Positions 7,991 through 17,353 of a stretch of 64,000 bases of DNA are shown here, piece after piece. The notes beneath the pieces were generated by a model. That model saw nothing but the letters and a program-made list of their open reading frames with translations. It was not told the DNA's origin and did no database searches. This DNA is from Lysobacter daejeonensis GH1-9 (GTDB lineage: Bacteria > Pseudomonadota > Gammaproteobacteria > Xanthomonadales > Xanthomonadaceae). Where the stretch lies: positions 1-64,000 of the forward strand of contig NZ_AVPU01000014.1 in NCBI RefSeq assembly GCF_000768355.1, read 5' to 3'. Numbering within the stretch: the stretch's first letter is position 1; each line of letters starts with the position of its first letter. The translations under genes and the position numbers were made by a program.

Positions 7991-10137
7991 TGAGCAACGA
8001 AATGCAATCCGGCATGACCCTGGCCACTTCGCCCCAGGGCGATCGCGATCCGGACGAGATCGACCTGCTCCAGTACTGGCACGTCCTGTGGAACAACCGC
8101 TGGCTGGTGGCCATCGTCGGCGCTGCGGTGGTGGCCATCGCGGTGGTGTTGACGCTGCTGGCCACGCCCATTTTCCGCTCCACCTCGCTGTTGCAGATCG
8201 AGCGCGAGAGCCTGCAGGTGCTCAACGTCGAAGGCGTGATGCCGACCGAGCGCGGTTATTACGGCGACGACTTCTACCAGACCCAGTACGAGCTGCTGTC
8301 CAGCAGCTCGCTGGCGTTGCGCGTGGTGCAGGACCTCAACCTGACCCAGGACGCGTACTTCAAGCCCATGGTGCAAGACGTGGGCGAGGGCCAGAAGCCT
8401 GCGCAGCGCCTGCAGGAGCAGCGCCGGGTGCTGGCCGACATCGTGCTCGGCGATGTGAGCATCGAGCCGGTGCGCAACTCGCGCCTGGTCCGGATCAATG
8501 TCGACTCGCCCGATCCCAAGGTGGCGGCCCGTGTCGCGGACGCCTGGAGCGAGGCCTTCATCGCCTCCAACCTGGAGCGCCGTTTCGATGCGTCGTCCTA
8601 CGCGCGCAAGTACCTGGAAGAGCGCTTGGCGCAGTTGAAGGCCAAGCTGGAGGACTCCGAGAAGGCGCTGGTGGAGTTCGCCGCGCAGGAGCAGATCGTG
8701 TCGGTGGGCGACGACAAGCCGTCGCTGTCAGCGCAGAACCTGAGCGAGCTCAATGCCTCGCTGGCCAAGGCCCAGGACGAGCGCATCCGCGCCGAGGCCG
8801 AGTGGGCGCAGGCCTCACGTGGCGACGGCTTCGGCCTGCCGCAGGTGGTAGCCAACACGCTGATCCAGCGCCTGCGCGAAGAGCGCAGCAAGCTGCAAGG
8901 CGAATATCAGGAGAAGCTGCGCACCTACAAGCCCGACTACCCGGACATGCAGCGCCTGTCGGGCCAGATCGCGGAAATCGACCGCCAGATCTCGGGCGAA
9001 GTAGGGAACATCCGCTCGTCGGTCAAGGCGCGCTACGACTCTGCCGTGGCACAGGAAGAGCTGCTGGACGCGCGCATCGGCGGCCTGAAGGGTGACGTGC
9101 TGGACCTGCAGAGCCGCAGCATCCAATACAACATCCTCAAGCGCGAAGCCGAGACCAACCGCCAGCTCTACGACGGCCTGCTGCAGCGCTACAAGGAGAT
9201 CGGCGTGGCCGGCGGCGTGGGCGCCAACAACATCTTCGTGGTGGACCGCGCGGTGGTGGCCGAGGCGCCGTACAAGCCCAGCCTGCTGCGCAACCTGGCG
9301 CTGGCCATCCTGGTGGGCGGCATGCTGGGCGTGCTGGCGGCATTCGCGCGCCACTACCTGGACCGCACCATCCACTCGCCCAAGGCGCTGGAGGAGCTCA
9401 CGCGCCGCCCGGTGCTGGGTGTCATTCCGCGCCTGGCCACCGGCGTCTCGCCGGCGCAGGCGTCGACCGACCTGCGCTCGCCGTTTGCCGAGGCCTATCG
9501 CTCCGTGCGCACGGCGTTGCAGTTCGCCACGGCCCATGGCCTGCCACGCAGCCTGCTGGTCACCAGCCCCAGCGCCAGCGAGGGCAAGAGCACGACCGCT
9601 CTGGAGCTGGCACGCAACATCGCGCAGTTGGGCAAACGCGTGGTGCTGGTGGATGCCGACCTGCGCAATCCTTCGGTGCACAAGTTGACCGGGCTGTCGA
9701 ACGCCACCGGCCTCTCCAACGTGCTGGCAGGCGCCGCCGCGGCCGAAGCTGCCGTGCAAGTGAGCAAGGAAGGCGGTCTGAGCGTCATCACCTCCGGCCC
9801 GCTGCCGCCCAACCCGCCGGAGTTGCTGGCCGGCGAGGGGCTGCAGGCACTGCTGTCGGCATTGAGCGAGTGCTTTGACGCCATCGTGCTGGACGGCCCG
9901 CCGGTGCTGGGCCTGGCCGACGCGCCGCTGTTGGCGCACCGCGCCGAGGCCACGCTGCTGGTCGCCTCCGCCGAGCAGACCCGCACCGATACCCTGCAGG
10001 GTGCCCTGCAGCGCCTGGTGGCTGCGCGTGCGCATGTGCTGGGCTCCGTGCTGACCGGTTTCGACCTCAACAAGGGCAACTCGTACGGCTACGGCGGCTA
10101 CACCTACTACAACTACGGCGGTGACGGCCGCGCCTGA
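7990..10137 (+). CDS. gumC: Polysaccharide co-polymerase with BY-kinase domain (Wzc/GumC-like)
   Basis: The 715-aa inner-membrane protein has an N-terminal Wzz domain with membrane segments at about 38-58 and 432-452, and a long periplasmic coiled-coil region between them. A cytoplasmic ATPase/tyrosine-kinase domain follows: Walker A SASEGKST around Lys533, Walker A' VVLVDADLRNP, Walker B IVLDGPP. The tail is Tyr-rich (YGYGGYTYYNYGG), the usual autophosphorylation cluster. It would set chain length and couple polymerisation to export through GumB. The CpsB-like phosphatase upstream is the probable partner. It overlaps the gene before and the gene after. Confidence 0.92.
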   Translation: MSNEMQSGMTLATSPQGDRDPDEIDLLQYWHVLWNNRWLVAIVGAAVVAIAVVLTLLATPIFRSTSLLQIERESLQVLNVEGVMPTERGYYGDDFYQTQYELLSSSSLALRVVQDLNLTQDAYFKPMVQDVGEGQKPAQRLQEQRRVLADIVLGDVSIEPVRNSRLVRINVDSPDPKVAARVADAWSEAFIASNLERRFDASSYARKYLEERLAQLKAKLEDSEKALVEFAAQEQIVSVGDDKPSLSAQNLSELNASLAKAQDERIRAEAEWAQASRGDGFGLPQVVANTLIQRLREERSKLQGEYQEKLRTYKPDYPDMQRLSGQIAEIDRQISGEVGNIRSSVKARYDSAVAQEELLDARIGGLKGDVLDLQSRSIQYNILKREAETNRQLYDGLLQRYKEIGVAGGVGANNIFVVDRAVVAEAPYKPSLLRNLALAILVGGMLGVLAAFARHYLDRTIHSPKALEELTRRPVLGVIPRLATGVSPAQASTDLRSPFAEAYRSVRTALQFATAHGLPRSLLVTSPSASEGKSTTALELARNIAQLGKRVVLVDADLRNPSVHKLTGLSNATGLSNVLAGAAAAEAAVQVSKEGGLSVITSGPLPPNPPELLAGEGLQALLSALSECFDAIVLDGPPVLGLADAPLLAHRAEATLLVASAEQTRTDTLQGALQRLVAARAHVLGSVLTGFDLNKGNSYGYGGYTYYNYGGDGRA

Positions 10138-11350
10138 GGGCCGCGCCGTTCCTGCAGCCACGGGCATGGCCAGGTTCTCGCGCACTGCAGTTGTCGCGGC
10201 GCTGGTGCTGGGTGGCGCCGCGCTGGCTGTGCAAGTGGCGCTGCGCGATGCCGAACTCGGCCCGCCGAAAGGTGCGGACCGGTGGATGCGCGCCATCGAT
10301 GCCGACCCTGTGGTGACGGACGCGGATGTTGCCGCCGCGCATGCGGTCCTGCGCGAGCGGCCAAATGACGGCCGCGCCTATCGCGTCCTTGCCCAGGCCG
10401 CGGATGCCAGTGGCAACCATGACGAAGCGACCCGCTTGCTGGGCATCGCCGTTCGGCTGGCCCCGCGTGACCGACTGACGCGGGCCGCCTTGCTCGACCG
10501 CGCTTCGGCCCGCGACGACATCCCACAGGCCCTGGAACATCTGGACGCGTTGCTGCGTGTCGCCCCGGCCCTGCGCGAGGCCGTGTTGCCGGAACTGGGC
10601 AAACTGCTGGACCGCGAGGACGTGCGCGTTGCCCTGATCCCGCGGCTGGCCGCCGGACCCAAGTGGCGCGGGGCGCTGGTCCCAGCCTTGTTGGTCAACA
10701 CCACGCCGGCCGCCGGCGCCGAAGCCTTGCTCGCCGCCCTGTCGCAGGCCGGCACGCTGGCTCCTTCCGAGTTGGAGGCGCGCATTACGCTGCTGCAGCG
10801 TCTGGGCCGGCCGGCGGACGCGCGCGCCGCGTGGCTTGCGATGCTCGCGCCGGCACAGCGTGCCTTGGCCGGACCTGCGCTGTTCGATGGCGGCTTCGAG
10901 GCCCCGGAGGTCACCGGCGGCTTTGCGTGGCGAATCACCCCGCGGACCGGTGTCAGTGTGTTGCCGGATGACACCGCGCCGGCCGATGGGCAGGGCAGCC
11001 TATCGCTGGTATTCGAAGGGCGATCGGTCACTGGGTTGGGACTTGAGCAGGCCTTGGCGCTGGCCCCGGGCCGTTATCGACTGACGGGGCAGGCGGCCAA
11101 CGACACCCGTGCCATGCGCCCCTTCGCATTTGAAGTCGTCTGCGCCGCCAATGGCCGCCCGTTGGGCACGGTGGAACTGCCCAACGCCAGCCTCGCACCC
11201 GCTTGGCAGCCCTTTGGCGGCACCGTACAGGTGCCGGCCGACGGGTGCACCGGCCAGTGGCTGCGGTTGCGCTACTTGGGCCGCTCCCTCAACGAACGCA
11301 TCCTTTCAGGAACATTGCGGCTGGACGCCCTCGAACTGCGCCCCGAATGA
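10121..11350 (+). CDS. Membrane-anchored TPR-like protein of the exopolysaccharide operon
   Basis: The 409-aa product has an N-terminal membrane anchor (AVVAALVLGGAALAVQVAL). A helical TPR-like region of about 200 residues (DGRAYRVLAQAADASGNHDEA and later repeats) is followed by a beta-rich C-terminal domain resembling a carbohydrate-binding module. The GTG at 10121 overlaps the kinase gene by 17 nt; an internal ATG at 10166 sits just before the anchor and is an equally plausible start. Similar TPR proteins occur in several exopolysaccharide operons, but the exact role is unknown. Confidence 0.7.
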   Translation: MTAAPEGRAVPAATGMARFSRTAVVAALVLGGAALAVQVALRDAELGPPKGADRWMRAIDADPVVTDADVAAAHAVLRERPNDGRAYRVLAQAADASGNHDEATRLLGIAVRLAPRDRLTRAALLDRASARDDIPQALEHLDALLRVAPALREAVLPELGKLLDREDVRVALIPRLAAGPKWRGALVPALLVNTTPAAGAEALLAALSQAGTLAPSELEARITLLQRLGRPADARAAWLAMLAPAQRALAGPALFDGGFEAPEVTGGFAWRITPRTGVSVLPDDTAPADGQGSLSLVFEGRSVTGLGLEQALALAPGRYRLTGQAANDTRAMRPFAFEVVCAANGRPLGTVELPNASLAPAWQPFGGTVQVPADGCTGQWLRLRYLGRSLNERILSGTLRLDALELRPE

Positions 11351-11447
11351 GACAAACTCTCGAGTGGCCGGCTTGCGGGCCAGCCCCCGTTCCGCCTATC
11401 CTTCCGCCGGTATGTGCCGGAATTGGCACGAATTTTGGGAGTCATGC

Positions 11448-11834
11448 ATGAAGCAGTTGGTAGTTGGCCTGATCGCCACCCTCGCCGCGGGCGCCGCGTT
11501 TGCACAGCAGCCCACCGTTCTGGCGCATGCCAAGAGCGAAGGCGTGACTGTCAGCGGTCATGCGGTGCCGGCCGCCAGCAGCATGGGCGCCGCCCCCGGC
11601 GACGTCATTGCCGTGACCTCCGGCGAAGCCAAGGTGACCTACGCCAACGGCTGCAGCGTGACCGTGACCTCGGCCGCCTCGTACACCGTGGAAGCCAAGC
11701 CGCCGATGTGCGCCAGCCCGGTCAAGGCCGCGGCCACCGACACCAAGTACTACTGGGCTGTCGGTGCGGGCGTGGTGGCCGCTGCGGCTCTGGCCGGTGG
11801 CGGTGGTGGGGACGACAAGCCCTCCAGCCCCTGA
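11448..11834 (+). CDS. Small exported protein with C-terminal membrane segment
   Basis: This 128-aa product has a Sec signal peptide (LVVGLIATLAAGAAFA), then a small beta-rich domain (DVIAVTSGEAKVTYANGC) with two Cys residues. A hydrophobic segment near residue 105 (YYWAVGAGVVAAAALAGG) is followed by a Gly/Asp tail. GGGAG lies at 11437-11441, a good distance from the ATG. It may be a surface or matrix component of the export machine. I do not recognise a named family. An intrinsic terminator follows it. Confidence 0.75.
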   Translation: MKQLVVGLIATLAAGAAFAQQPTVLAHAKSEGVTVSGHAVPAASSMGAAPGDVIAVTSGEAKVTYANGCSVTVTSAASYTVEAKPPMCASPVKAAATDTKYYWAVGAGVVAAAALAGGGGGDDKPSSP

Positions 11835-11862
11835 TTCCAGGACGGAGTGGGTTTCACGGACG

Positions 11863-11889
11863 GGCCGCCTCTGCGGCCCGTTTGTTTTT
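11863..11889 (+). terminator. Intrinsic terminator inside the exopolysaccharide operon
   Basis: A 7-bp GC stem (GGGCCGC/GCGGCCC) with a 4-nt loop is followed by TTTGTTTTT. It stands between the small exported protein gene and the Wzy-like gene, so it would reduce expression of the downstream genes relative to the upstream ones. Confidence 0.75.
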
Positions 11890-11895
11890 CAGGGG

Positions 11896-13221
11896 ATGTG
11901 CGTGCGGGTAGGGGTATCCACACAGGACCGATGGGCCGAAGGCGTGGCTGGCACTTTGTTGCTGGCGGCGTTGCTGTTTGGTGGCGGTCCGCGTGGGCTG
12001 GGGGATCTGGCGGTCCATCTGGCGGCACTGCCAGCGGCCGCACTGGCCGCGTTGCGCTGGCGTACCGCCGAGCGCGCATCGCTTCAGCGTTGGGTGGCTT
12101 GGGGGTGGGGCGGCATTCTGTTGGTGCTGTCCCTGTCACTGCTGCCGCTGCCGGCCAGCGTGTGGGGCCACGGTGGCCCCCGCGCCGACCTGCTGGCCGG
12201 CTTGACCGTCATCGGTGAATCGGGGGGCTGGCGGCCCTGGTCCTTGGATCCGTGGGGCACGGCGCGCGCGCTGCTGGCCGTGGGCACCGCATTCGCCCTG
12301 TGGGCCCTGCTGACCACGTTGGGCGAGGCATCGCGGCGCCGCTTGCTGATGCTGGCCATTGGCGCGGGGCTGGCGATGGCGCTGCTGGGGTTTGCCCAAG
12401 CTGCGGCCGGCGCGCACTCCACGCTGCGCCCGCATGCCTATCACCACCCGGTGGGCGCCATTGGCCTGTTCGCCAACCGCAACCACTTCGCCAGCTTGAT
12501 GGGCATGCTGCTGCCGCTGACATTGGCTCTGGCCGCCCGGGCCCAACGGCACCGACGCCCCTCCGAGGCAGCGGTTTGGTACGGTGCCGCCGTCATCCTG
12601 ATGCTGGCGGCCGCCCTGAGCTTTTCGCGCATGGGCGGCGCGCTGGCATTGCTGGCGACGCTGGCGGCGGTGCCGTTGTGCCTGCGGGGCGAGGGCAGGG
12701 CCCGCCGTAGGCTGTTGGCCCCGATCTCGGCCGTGGCCGTTGCCGCGGCGGGCGTTGCCGTCTACGCATGGAACGGCCTCGCCCAGCGCCTCAACCAGGA
12801 CGTGGCCGAAGACCTGCGTTGGCAATACCTGCAATACGGCTGGCAAGCGGCCAAGGCCTACCTGCCATGGGGCAGTGGTGCGGGCAGCTTCCGCGAGGTT
12901 TACGCGCCCTTCGAGCCCATGGGGGCGATGCGCGACGTGCACGCACTGCACGCCCACAACGATCTACTTCAAGTGGCCATCGAGTTGGGCGTGCCCGGGC
13001 TGTTGTTGGTCGCTGGCCTACTGGCCGTGCTGATTGTTGCAGTGCGAAAATATCGTATTGCTGACTGCGGTGGACGGGAGATACTGACCGCCGCCGCATT
13101 GGCGGTTTCCGTGCCGTTGGTCCATTCGTTCGTCGACTACCCGTTGCGCACCCTTGCGGTGGCAACCACGTTTGCGATGTGCATGGCGCTAATCACGGCC
13201 AACTCGCAACGTGCTCAATGA
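11896..13221 (+). CDS. O-antigen ligase / Wzy-like polymerase (Wzy_C domain)
   Basis: The 441-aa integral membrane protein has about 10-12 helices. The Wzy_C/WaaL signatures are present: GLFANRNHFASL, FSRMGGALALL, a large periplasmic loop containing GAGSFREVYAPFEP, then HAHNDLLQVAIELGVPG. It should polymerise or transfer lipid-linked repeat units at the periplasmic face. ATG 11896 or GTG 11902 could be the start; AGGGG at 11891-11895 favours the GTG. A second polymerase-like gene is at 19.7 kb, so the two may be polymerase and ligase. Confidence 0.85.
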   Translation: MCVRVGVSTQDRWAEGVAGTLLLAALLFGGGPRGLGDLAVHLAALPAAALAALRWRTAERASLQRWVAWGWGGILLVLSLSLLPLPASVWGHGGPRADLLAGLTVIGESGGWRPWSLDPWGTARALLAVGTAFALWALLTTLGEASRRRLLMLAIGAGLAMALLGFAQAAAGAHSTLRPHAYHHPVGAIGLFANRNHFASLMGMLLPLTLALAARAQRHRRPSEAAVWYGAAVILMLAAALSFSRMGGALALLATLAAVPLCLRGEGRARRRLLAPISAVAVAAAGVAVYAWNGLAQRLNQDVAEDLRWQYLQYGWQAAKAYLPWGSGAGSFREVYAPFEPMGAMRDVHALHAHNDLLQVAIELGVPGLLLVAGLLAVLIVAVRKYRIADCGGREILTAAALAVSVPLVHSFVDYPLRTLAVATTFAMCMALITANSQRAQ

Positions 13222-13233
13222 CTTAGGGGAGTC

Positions 13234-14673
13234 ATGAACATGGTGTCTTCATCCATCGCGCATTCCGCGCGACCTGGCAGCCTTGCCATGCACAAGTTCG
13301 CCGCCATGGCGACCTTGGGCCTGCGCGTGGGCGACGCCGTGGTCCTGGTGGCGGCCGCCTGCCTGGCGTACTGGCTGCGCTTTGACACCTACTGGCTGCC
13401 CATGGAATACCAGAGCACGGTGGCGCGTGCCGTGATCGTAATGCTACTGGTGTTTGGCAGCGCCAACATCTACCGCAGCTGGCGCGGGCAGAGCCTGACG
13501 CTTGAGTTGACCCGCATGACCGCGCTGTGGGGCGTGGTGTTCGGCCTGAGTCTTTTGTACGTGCTGATGTTCAAGCTGGAAGGCGCCACCTCGCGCCTGT
13601 GGTGGGGCAGCTGGTTCGTGGCGGTAGTACTTACTACAGGGGGGGCTCGCATCCTGGCTCGCGGCCTGGCTGCGTGGGTGCGCGCCCAAGGCTGGGACCT
13701 GCGCAGTGCCGTGGTCATCGGCGCCAATGCCGACGCCACGCGCATCGTGCAGACCTTCCAGGGCAGCCCGTGGGCCGGCATCGACGTGCGCGGCTGGTTC
13801 AACACCTGCGCCGATACCCGCCAGCTGACCGGTGTTAGACACCTGGGCGACCTGGACGCGCTGGCGGATTACGTGGAGTCACACCACATCGACCAGGTGT
13901 GGGTGGCGCTGCCAATGAGCGCGCAGGCCGAGATCCAGGCCATTCTGGCGCGGCTGGACCACGCCACCGCCGACATCAAGTTCGTGCCCGACCTGTTTGG
14001 CCTGCAACTGCTCAACCACTCGGTGGACCAGGTGGCTGGCCTGCCGGTGATCAACCTGCGCGCCAGCCCTCTGGACGGCCACGCCCGTGCCATCAAGGCC
14101 ATCGAGGACCGCGTGCTGGCCGCGCTGATCCTGATCCTGATCGCACCGCTGCTGGCGATACTGGCGCTGGGCGTGAAGCTCAGCTCGCCGGGGCCGGTGC
14201 TGTTCCGGCAGCAGCGCCATGGCCTGGGCGGCAAGATCATCGAGGTGTGGAAGTTCCGCAGCATGCGCCTGCATGCCGAAGACGATGGCAAGGTCACGCA
14301 GGCCAAACGCGGCGACCCGCGCGTGACGCGCTTTGGCGGCTTCCTGCGCCAGACCAGCCTGGACGAGCTGCCCCAGTTCTTCAACGTGCTGCAGGGCACG
14401 ATGTCCATCGTGGGCCCGCGCCCGCATGCGGTGGCGCACAACCACCAGTACAAGAACGAAGTGCAGCACTACATGCAGCGCCACCGGGTCAAGCCGGGCA
14501 TCACCGGCTGGGCGCAGGTCAACGGCCTGCGTGGCGAGACCGACACCGTGGCCAAGATGGCTGCGCGCGTGGAATACGACCTGTACTACCTGCAGAATTG
14601 GTCAGTGTTATTGGACCTGCGCATCATTGCCCTGACCATCGTCAAAGGGTTCATGGGCAAGGCTGTGTACTAA
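13234..14673 (+). CDS. gumD: Undecaprenyl-phosphate sugar-1-phosphate transferase (WcaJ/GumD type)
   Basis: The 479-aa initiating transferase has four N-terminal membrane helices, a CoA-binding-like central domain (SAVVIGANADATRIV), a fifth hydrophobic segment near 290-310 and the cytoplasmic catalytic domain. Motifs include VLFRQQRHGLGGKIIEVWKF, RKTSLDELPQ-like RQTSLDELPQFFNVL, and SIVGPRPHAV. It would load the first sugar phosphate, probably glucose, onto undecaprenyl phosphate. A strong ribosome site (AGGGGAG) precedes the ATG. Confidence 0.92.
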   Translation: MNMVSSSIAHSARPGSLAMHKFAAMATLGLRVGDAVVLVAAACLAYWLRFDTYWLPMEYQSTVARAVIVMLLVFGSANIYRSWRGQSLTLELTRMTALWGVVFGLSLLYVLMFKLEGATSRLWWGSWFVAVVLTTGGARILARGLAAWVRAQGWDLRSAVVIGANADATRIVQTFQGSPWAGIDVRGWFNTCADTRQLTGVRHLGDLDALADYVESHHIDQVWVALPMSAQAEIQAILARLDHATADIKFVPDLFGLQLLNHSVDQVAGLPVINLRASPLDGHARAIKAIEDRVLAALILILIAPLLAILALGVKLSSPGPVLFRQQRHGLGGKIIEVWKFRSMRLHAEDDGKVTQAKRGDPRVTRFGGFLRQTSLDELPQFFNVLQGTMSIVGPRPHAVAHNHQYKNEVQHYMQRHRVKPGITGWAQVNGLRGETDTVAKMAARVEYDLYYLQNWSVLLDLRIIALTIVKGFMGKAVY

Positions 14674-14693
14674 CTTTGGATTTGGAGCAATAG

Positions 14694-15812
14694 ATGGCAA
14701 AGCGTGCCCTTATTACCGGTATCACGGGTCAGGATGGTTCCTATCTGGCGGAACTTCTGTTGGAGAAGGGCTACGAAGTCCATGGCATCAAGCGCCGTGC
14801 GTCCTCGTTCAATACCGATCGCATCGATCACCTTTACCATGATCCGCATGCGGCCAATGGTAATTTCTACCTGCACTACGGCGACCTGACGGACACCAGC
14901 AACCTGACCCGCATCGTGGCGGAAGTGCAACCCGATGAGATCTACAACCTCGGCGCGCAAAGTCATGTCGCCGTTAGCTTCGAGATGCCGGAATACACGG
15001 CCGACGTCGATGGCTTGGGTGCGCTGCGCCTGCTCGAAGCGATGCGCTTCCTCAAGCTTGGTGACAAGTGTCGCTACTACCAAGCGAGCACCTCCGAACT
15101 CTACGGTTTGGTGCAGGAAGTCCCGCAGAAGGAAACCACGCCATTCTACCCGCGGAGCCCCTACGGCGTGGCCAAGCTCTACGCCTACTGGATCACGGTG
15201 AACTACCGCGAGTCCTACGGCATGTATGCCTGCAACGGCATCCTCTTCAATCACGAGAGCCCGCGCCGCGGCGAAACCTTCGTCACCCGCAAGATCACCC
15301 GCGGCTTGGCCAACATCGCCGTCGGCCTGGAGCCGTGCCTGTTCATGGGCAACCTCGACGCACTGCGCGACTGGGGCCACGCCAAGGACTACGTGCGCAT
15401 GCAGTGGATGATGCTGCAGCAGGACAAGCCGAAGGACTACGTCATCGCCACCGGGGTGCAGTATAGCGTGCGCCAGTTCGTGGAACAGGCGGCCAAGGAA
15501 CTTGGCATTACTCTGGCGTGGGAAGGCGACGGAGTCGGCGAGAAGGGTGTCGTGCAGGCCGTGGAAGGGGAGAAGGCGCCCGCAGTCAACGTTGGGGACG
15601 TCATTGTGGCGGTAGATCCGCGCTACTTCCGGCCTGCGGAAGTGGAGACGCTGCTGGGAAATCCCGACATGGCGAAAGCCGATCTCGGTTGGATTCCCGG
15701 GATCACCTTGACCGAAATGGTTGCCGAGATGGTTGGTAGCGACTTGAGGGAAGCACAGCGTCATGCACTGCTGCGCGATCACGGGCACCGCGTCGCGGTC
15801 GTTAGAGAGTAG
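14694..15812 (+). CDS. gmd: GDP-mannose 4,6-dehydratase
   Basis: At 372 aa it has the normal length for Gmd. Motifs are [19 protein letters not shown] (NADP-binding), [23 protein letters not shown] and [10 protein letters not shown] with the Tyr/Lys pair. It converts GDP-D-mannose to GDP-4-keto-6-deoxymannose. Fcl at 31.6 kb and ManC at 32.7 kb complete the GDP-L-fucose route except for phosphomannomutase. It is the last gene before base composition falls. Confidence 0.95.
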   Translation: MAKRALITGITGQDGSYLAELLLEKGYEVHGIKRRASSFNTDRIDHLYHDPHAANGNFYLHYGDLTDTSNLTRIVAEVQPDEIYNLGAQSHVAVSFEMPEYTADVDGLGALRLLEAMRFLKLGDKCRYYQASTSELYGLVQEVPQKETTPFYPRSPYGVAKLYAYWITVNYRESYGMYACNGILFNHESPRRGETFVTRKITRGLANIAVGLEPCLFMGNLDALRDWGHAKDYVRMQWMMLQQDKPKDYVIATGVQYSVRQFVEQAAKELGITLAWEGDGVGEKGVVQAVEGEKAPAVNVGDVIVAVDPRYFRPAEVETLLGNPDMAKADLGWIPGITLTEMVAEMVGSDLREAQRHALLRDHGHRVAVVRE

Positions 15813-15824
15813 TGGGCGTACGCA

Positions 15825-17327
15825 GTGAAAGCCCAGGAACAATCCTTGGCCGGGAGAACGATTGCAGCTGCGAAGTGGAGCTACGCGGGAAACGCCATTC
15901 GGGCTGTTAGCCAGTTTCTTGTCGGGATACTGCTCGCCAGGCTTCTTGGCCCAGCGGCGTATGGAACCATCGCCATTGCGTGGATCATCGTGGGCTTGGG
16001 TAAGCTTGTCTCGGATTTTGGCTTGGGTGCAGCATTGATCCAACGACCGGATCTTGGCGAGCGCGACATTAGATTCGCCTTCACGGTTCAGCTGCTAATC
16101 GGCTGTGGCCTCGGGTTGGTGGGAGTCGCCGGGGCGCCCGTCATTGCGGCGTACTTCAAGGACCCAGGCGCGATTCCTGTAATACGAGTGATGTCACTGC
16201 TCTTTGTAGTGCAGGCGATCGGACAGGTTGGGACGTCGCTGCTCACCAGGGGATTGCGGTTCAAGGCGATTCAGCTCGCGGGGATCTCCACTTACCTGCT
16301 CGGATACCTAGGGGTCGGTTTTGTGCTCGCATTGGCGGGGGCGGGGGTATGGAGCCTGGTCGCCGCACAGATGGTCCAAACCATCTCCTTCGCCATCGTC
16401 GTAATGTGGTTGGCAGGGACCCGCGTTGGACTTTGTCTTCAGGCTGAGTCCACCGGCTTGTTCCGTTTTGGCGGGAAAGTCATCGGCGCAAATCTCGCCA
16501 GCTGGGCGCTGCTCAACGTTGACAGTTTGTTCGTTGGCCGCGCGTTAGGAGTGACTCAACTTGGGCTATACAACCGCGCGATGACGCTTGTTTCCACTCC
16601 GACAAGCACGATCGTCGCAAGCGCTCAGCCAGTACTGTTCTCCGGTTGCTCGCGTCTCAATAAAGACTATGACCGTGTTCTGCCTGTCTATCTCGGGGTC
16701 ACGGGGGGGATAGCGATCGTCGTTCTGCCAGTATTCTTGGTAATCGCTGCGATTCCGGATACTGTTGTTTCGGCCGTCTACGGTGACGCTTGGCTTGAAG
16801 CCGCCACGATCCTGACGCCGCTTGCGCTTGCGATGCCGGTATTCGCGCTTCTTTCCGTGATTGGCCCAGTGCTGATGGCAGTGGACCGGGTCGAGCTTGA
16901 GGTCCGCGCGCAGTGGGTCGCCTTGCTGATCTCTGTCCCCATCCTTGGCCTGACAGCACATCACTCGCTGACCGCACTGGGATGGGGCGTGCTCATGTCC
17001 TACCTGGTGCGATTTGTCCTGTTGGCCATGGCGATCCGGAAAGCGACCGGGTTGACTTGGGCAAGGTGGATGAACGCCATTGCCCCGGCGGCCGCATTGG
17101 CGGGAATTGTGGGAACCTCGGTATACGCCGCCGACCGGGCTTGTGCCATCAGCGACCCACACTCGCGCTTGGGCATCGACATGCTGGTCGCAGCCGTTAC
17201 GTATGCGCTGGCTTTGCGCGCACTGGGGCCCACGGTCGGCCGGACGCCGGTGGGCACCCTGCTGCAGGCGCGCGCCTTGATGCCTTCACCCCTGCGCCGA
17301 TGGCTGCGGATCAGCCACCTGGCTTGA
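15825..17327 (+). CDS. wzx: Oligosaccharide flippase, MOP/WzxC family
   Basis: The 500-aa protein has about 12 membrane helices and begins with the typical SLAGRTIAAAKWSYAGNAIR segment, as in WzxC-type lipopolysaccharide flippases. It should move the undecaprenyl-linked repeat unit across the inner membrane. The GTG start is 12 nt after gmd. GC content is lower than in the flanking sugar genes, consistent with a transferred repeat-unit module. Confidence 0.88.
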   Translation: MKAQEQSLAGRTIAAAKWSYAGNAIRAVSQFLVGILLARLLGPAAYGTIAIAWIIVGLGKLVSDFGLGAALIQRPDLGERDIRFAFTVQLLIGCGLGLVGVAGAPVIAAYFKDPGAIPVIRVMSLLFVVQAIGQVGTSLLTRGLRFKAIQLAGISTYLLGYLGVGFVLALAGAGVWSLVAAQMVQTISFAIVVMWLAGTRVGLCLQAESTGLFRFGGKVIGANLASWALLNVDSLFVGRALGVTQLGLYNRAMTLVSTPTSTIVASAQPVLFSGCSRLNKDYDRVLPVYLGVTGGIAIVVLPVFLVIAAIPDTVVSAVYGDAWLEAATILTPLALAMPVFALLSVIGPVLMAVDRVELEVRAQWVALLISVPILGLTAHHSLTALGWGVLMSYLVRFVLLAMAIRKATGLTWARWMNAIAPAAALAGIVGTSVYAADRACAISDPHSRLGIDMLVAAVTYALALRALGPTVGRTPVGTLLQARALMPSPLRRWLRISHLA

Positions 17328-17353
17328 GCGTGCCACATTTACGCGATCAAACA

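Noticed and set aside
8815-10296. 493-codon minus-strand open frame
   Set aside because: Antisense shadow of the Wzc-like kinase; no family motifs and no ribosome site.
11414-11438. Sigma-54-like promoter (TTGGCACG-N4-TTGG) before the small exported protein gene
   Set aside because: The -12 element reads GG instead of GC, and transcription would start at the start codon and leave out the ribosome site. The short GTGCC/GGCAC dyad explains part of the resemblance.
14670-16043. 457-codon minus-strand open frame
   Set aside because: Antisense of gmd and the flippase start; composition bias only.
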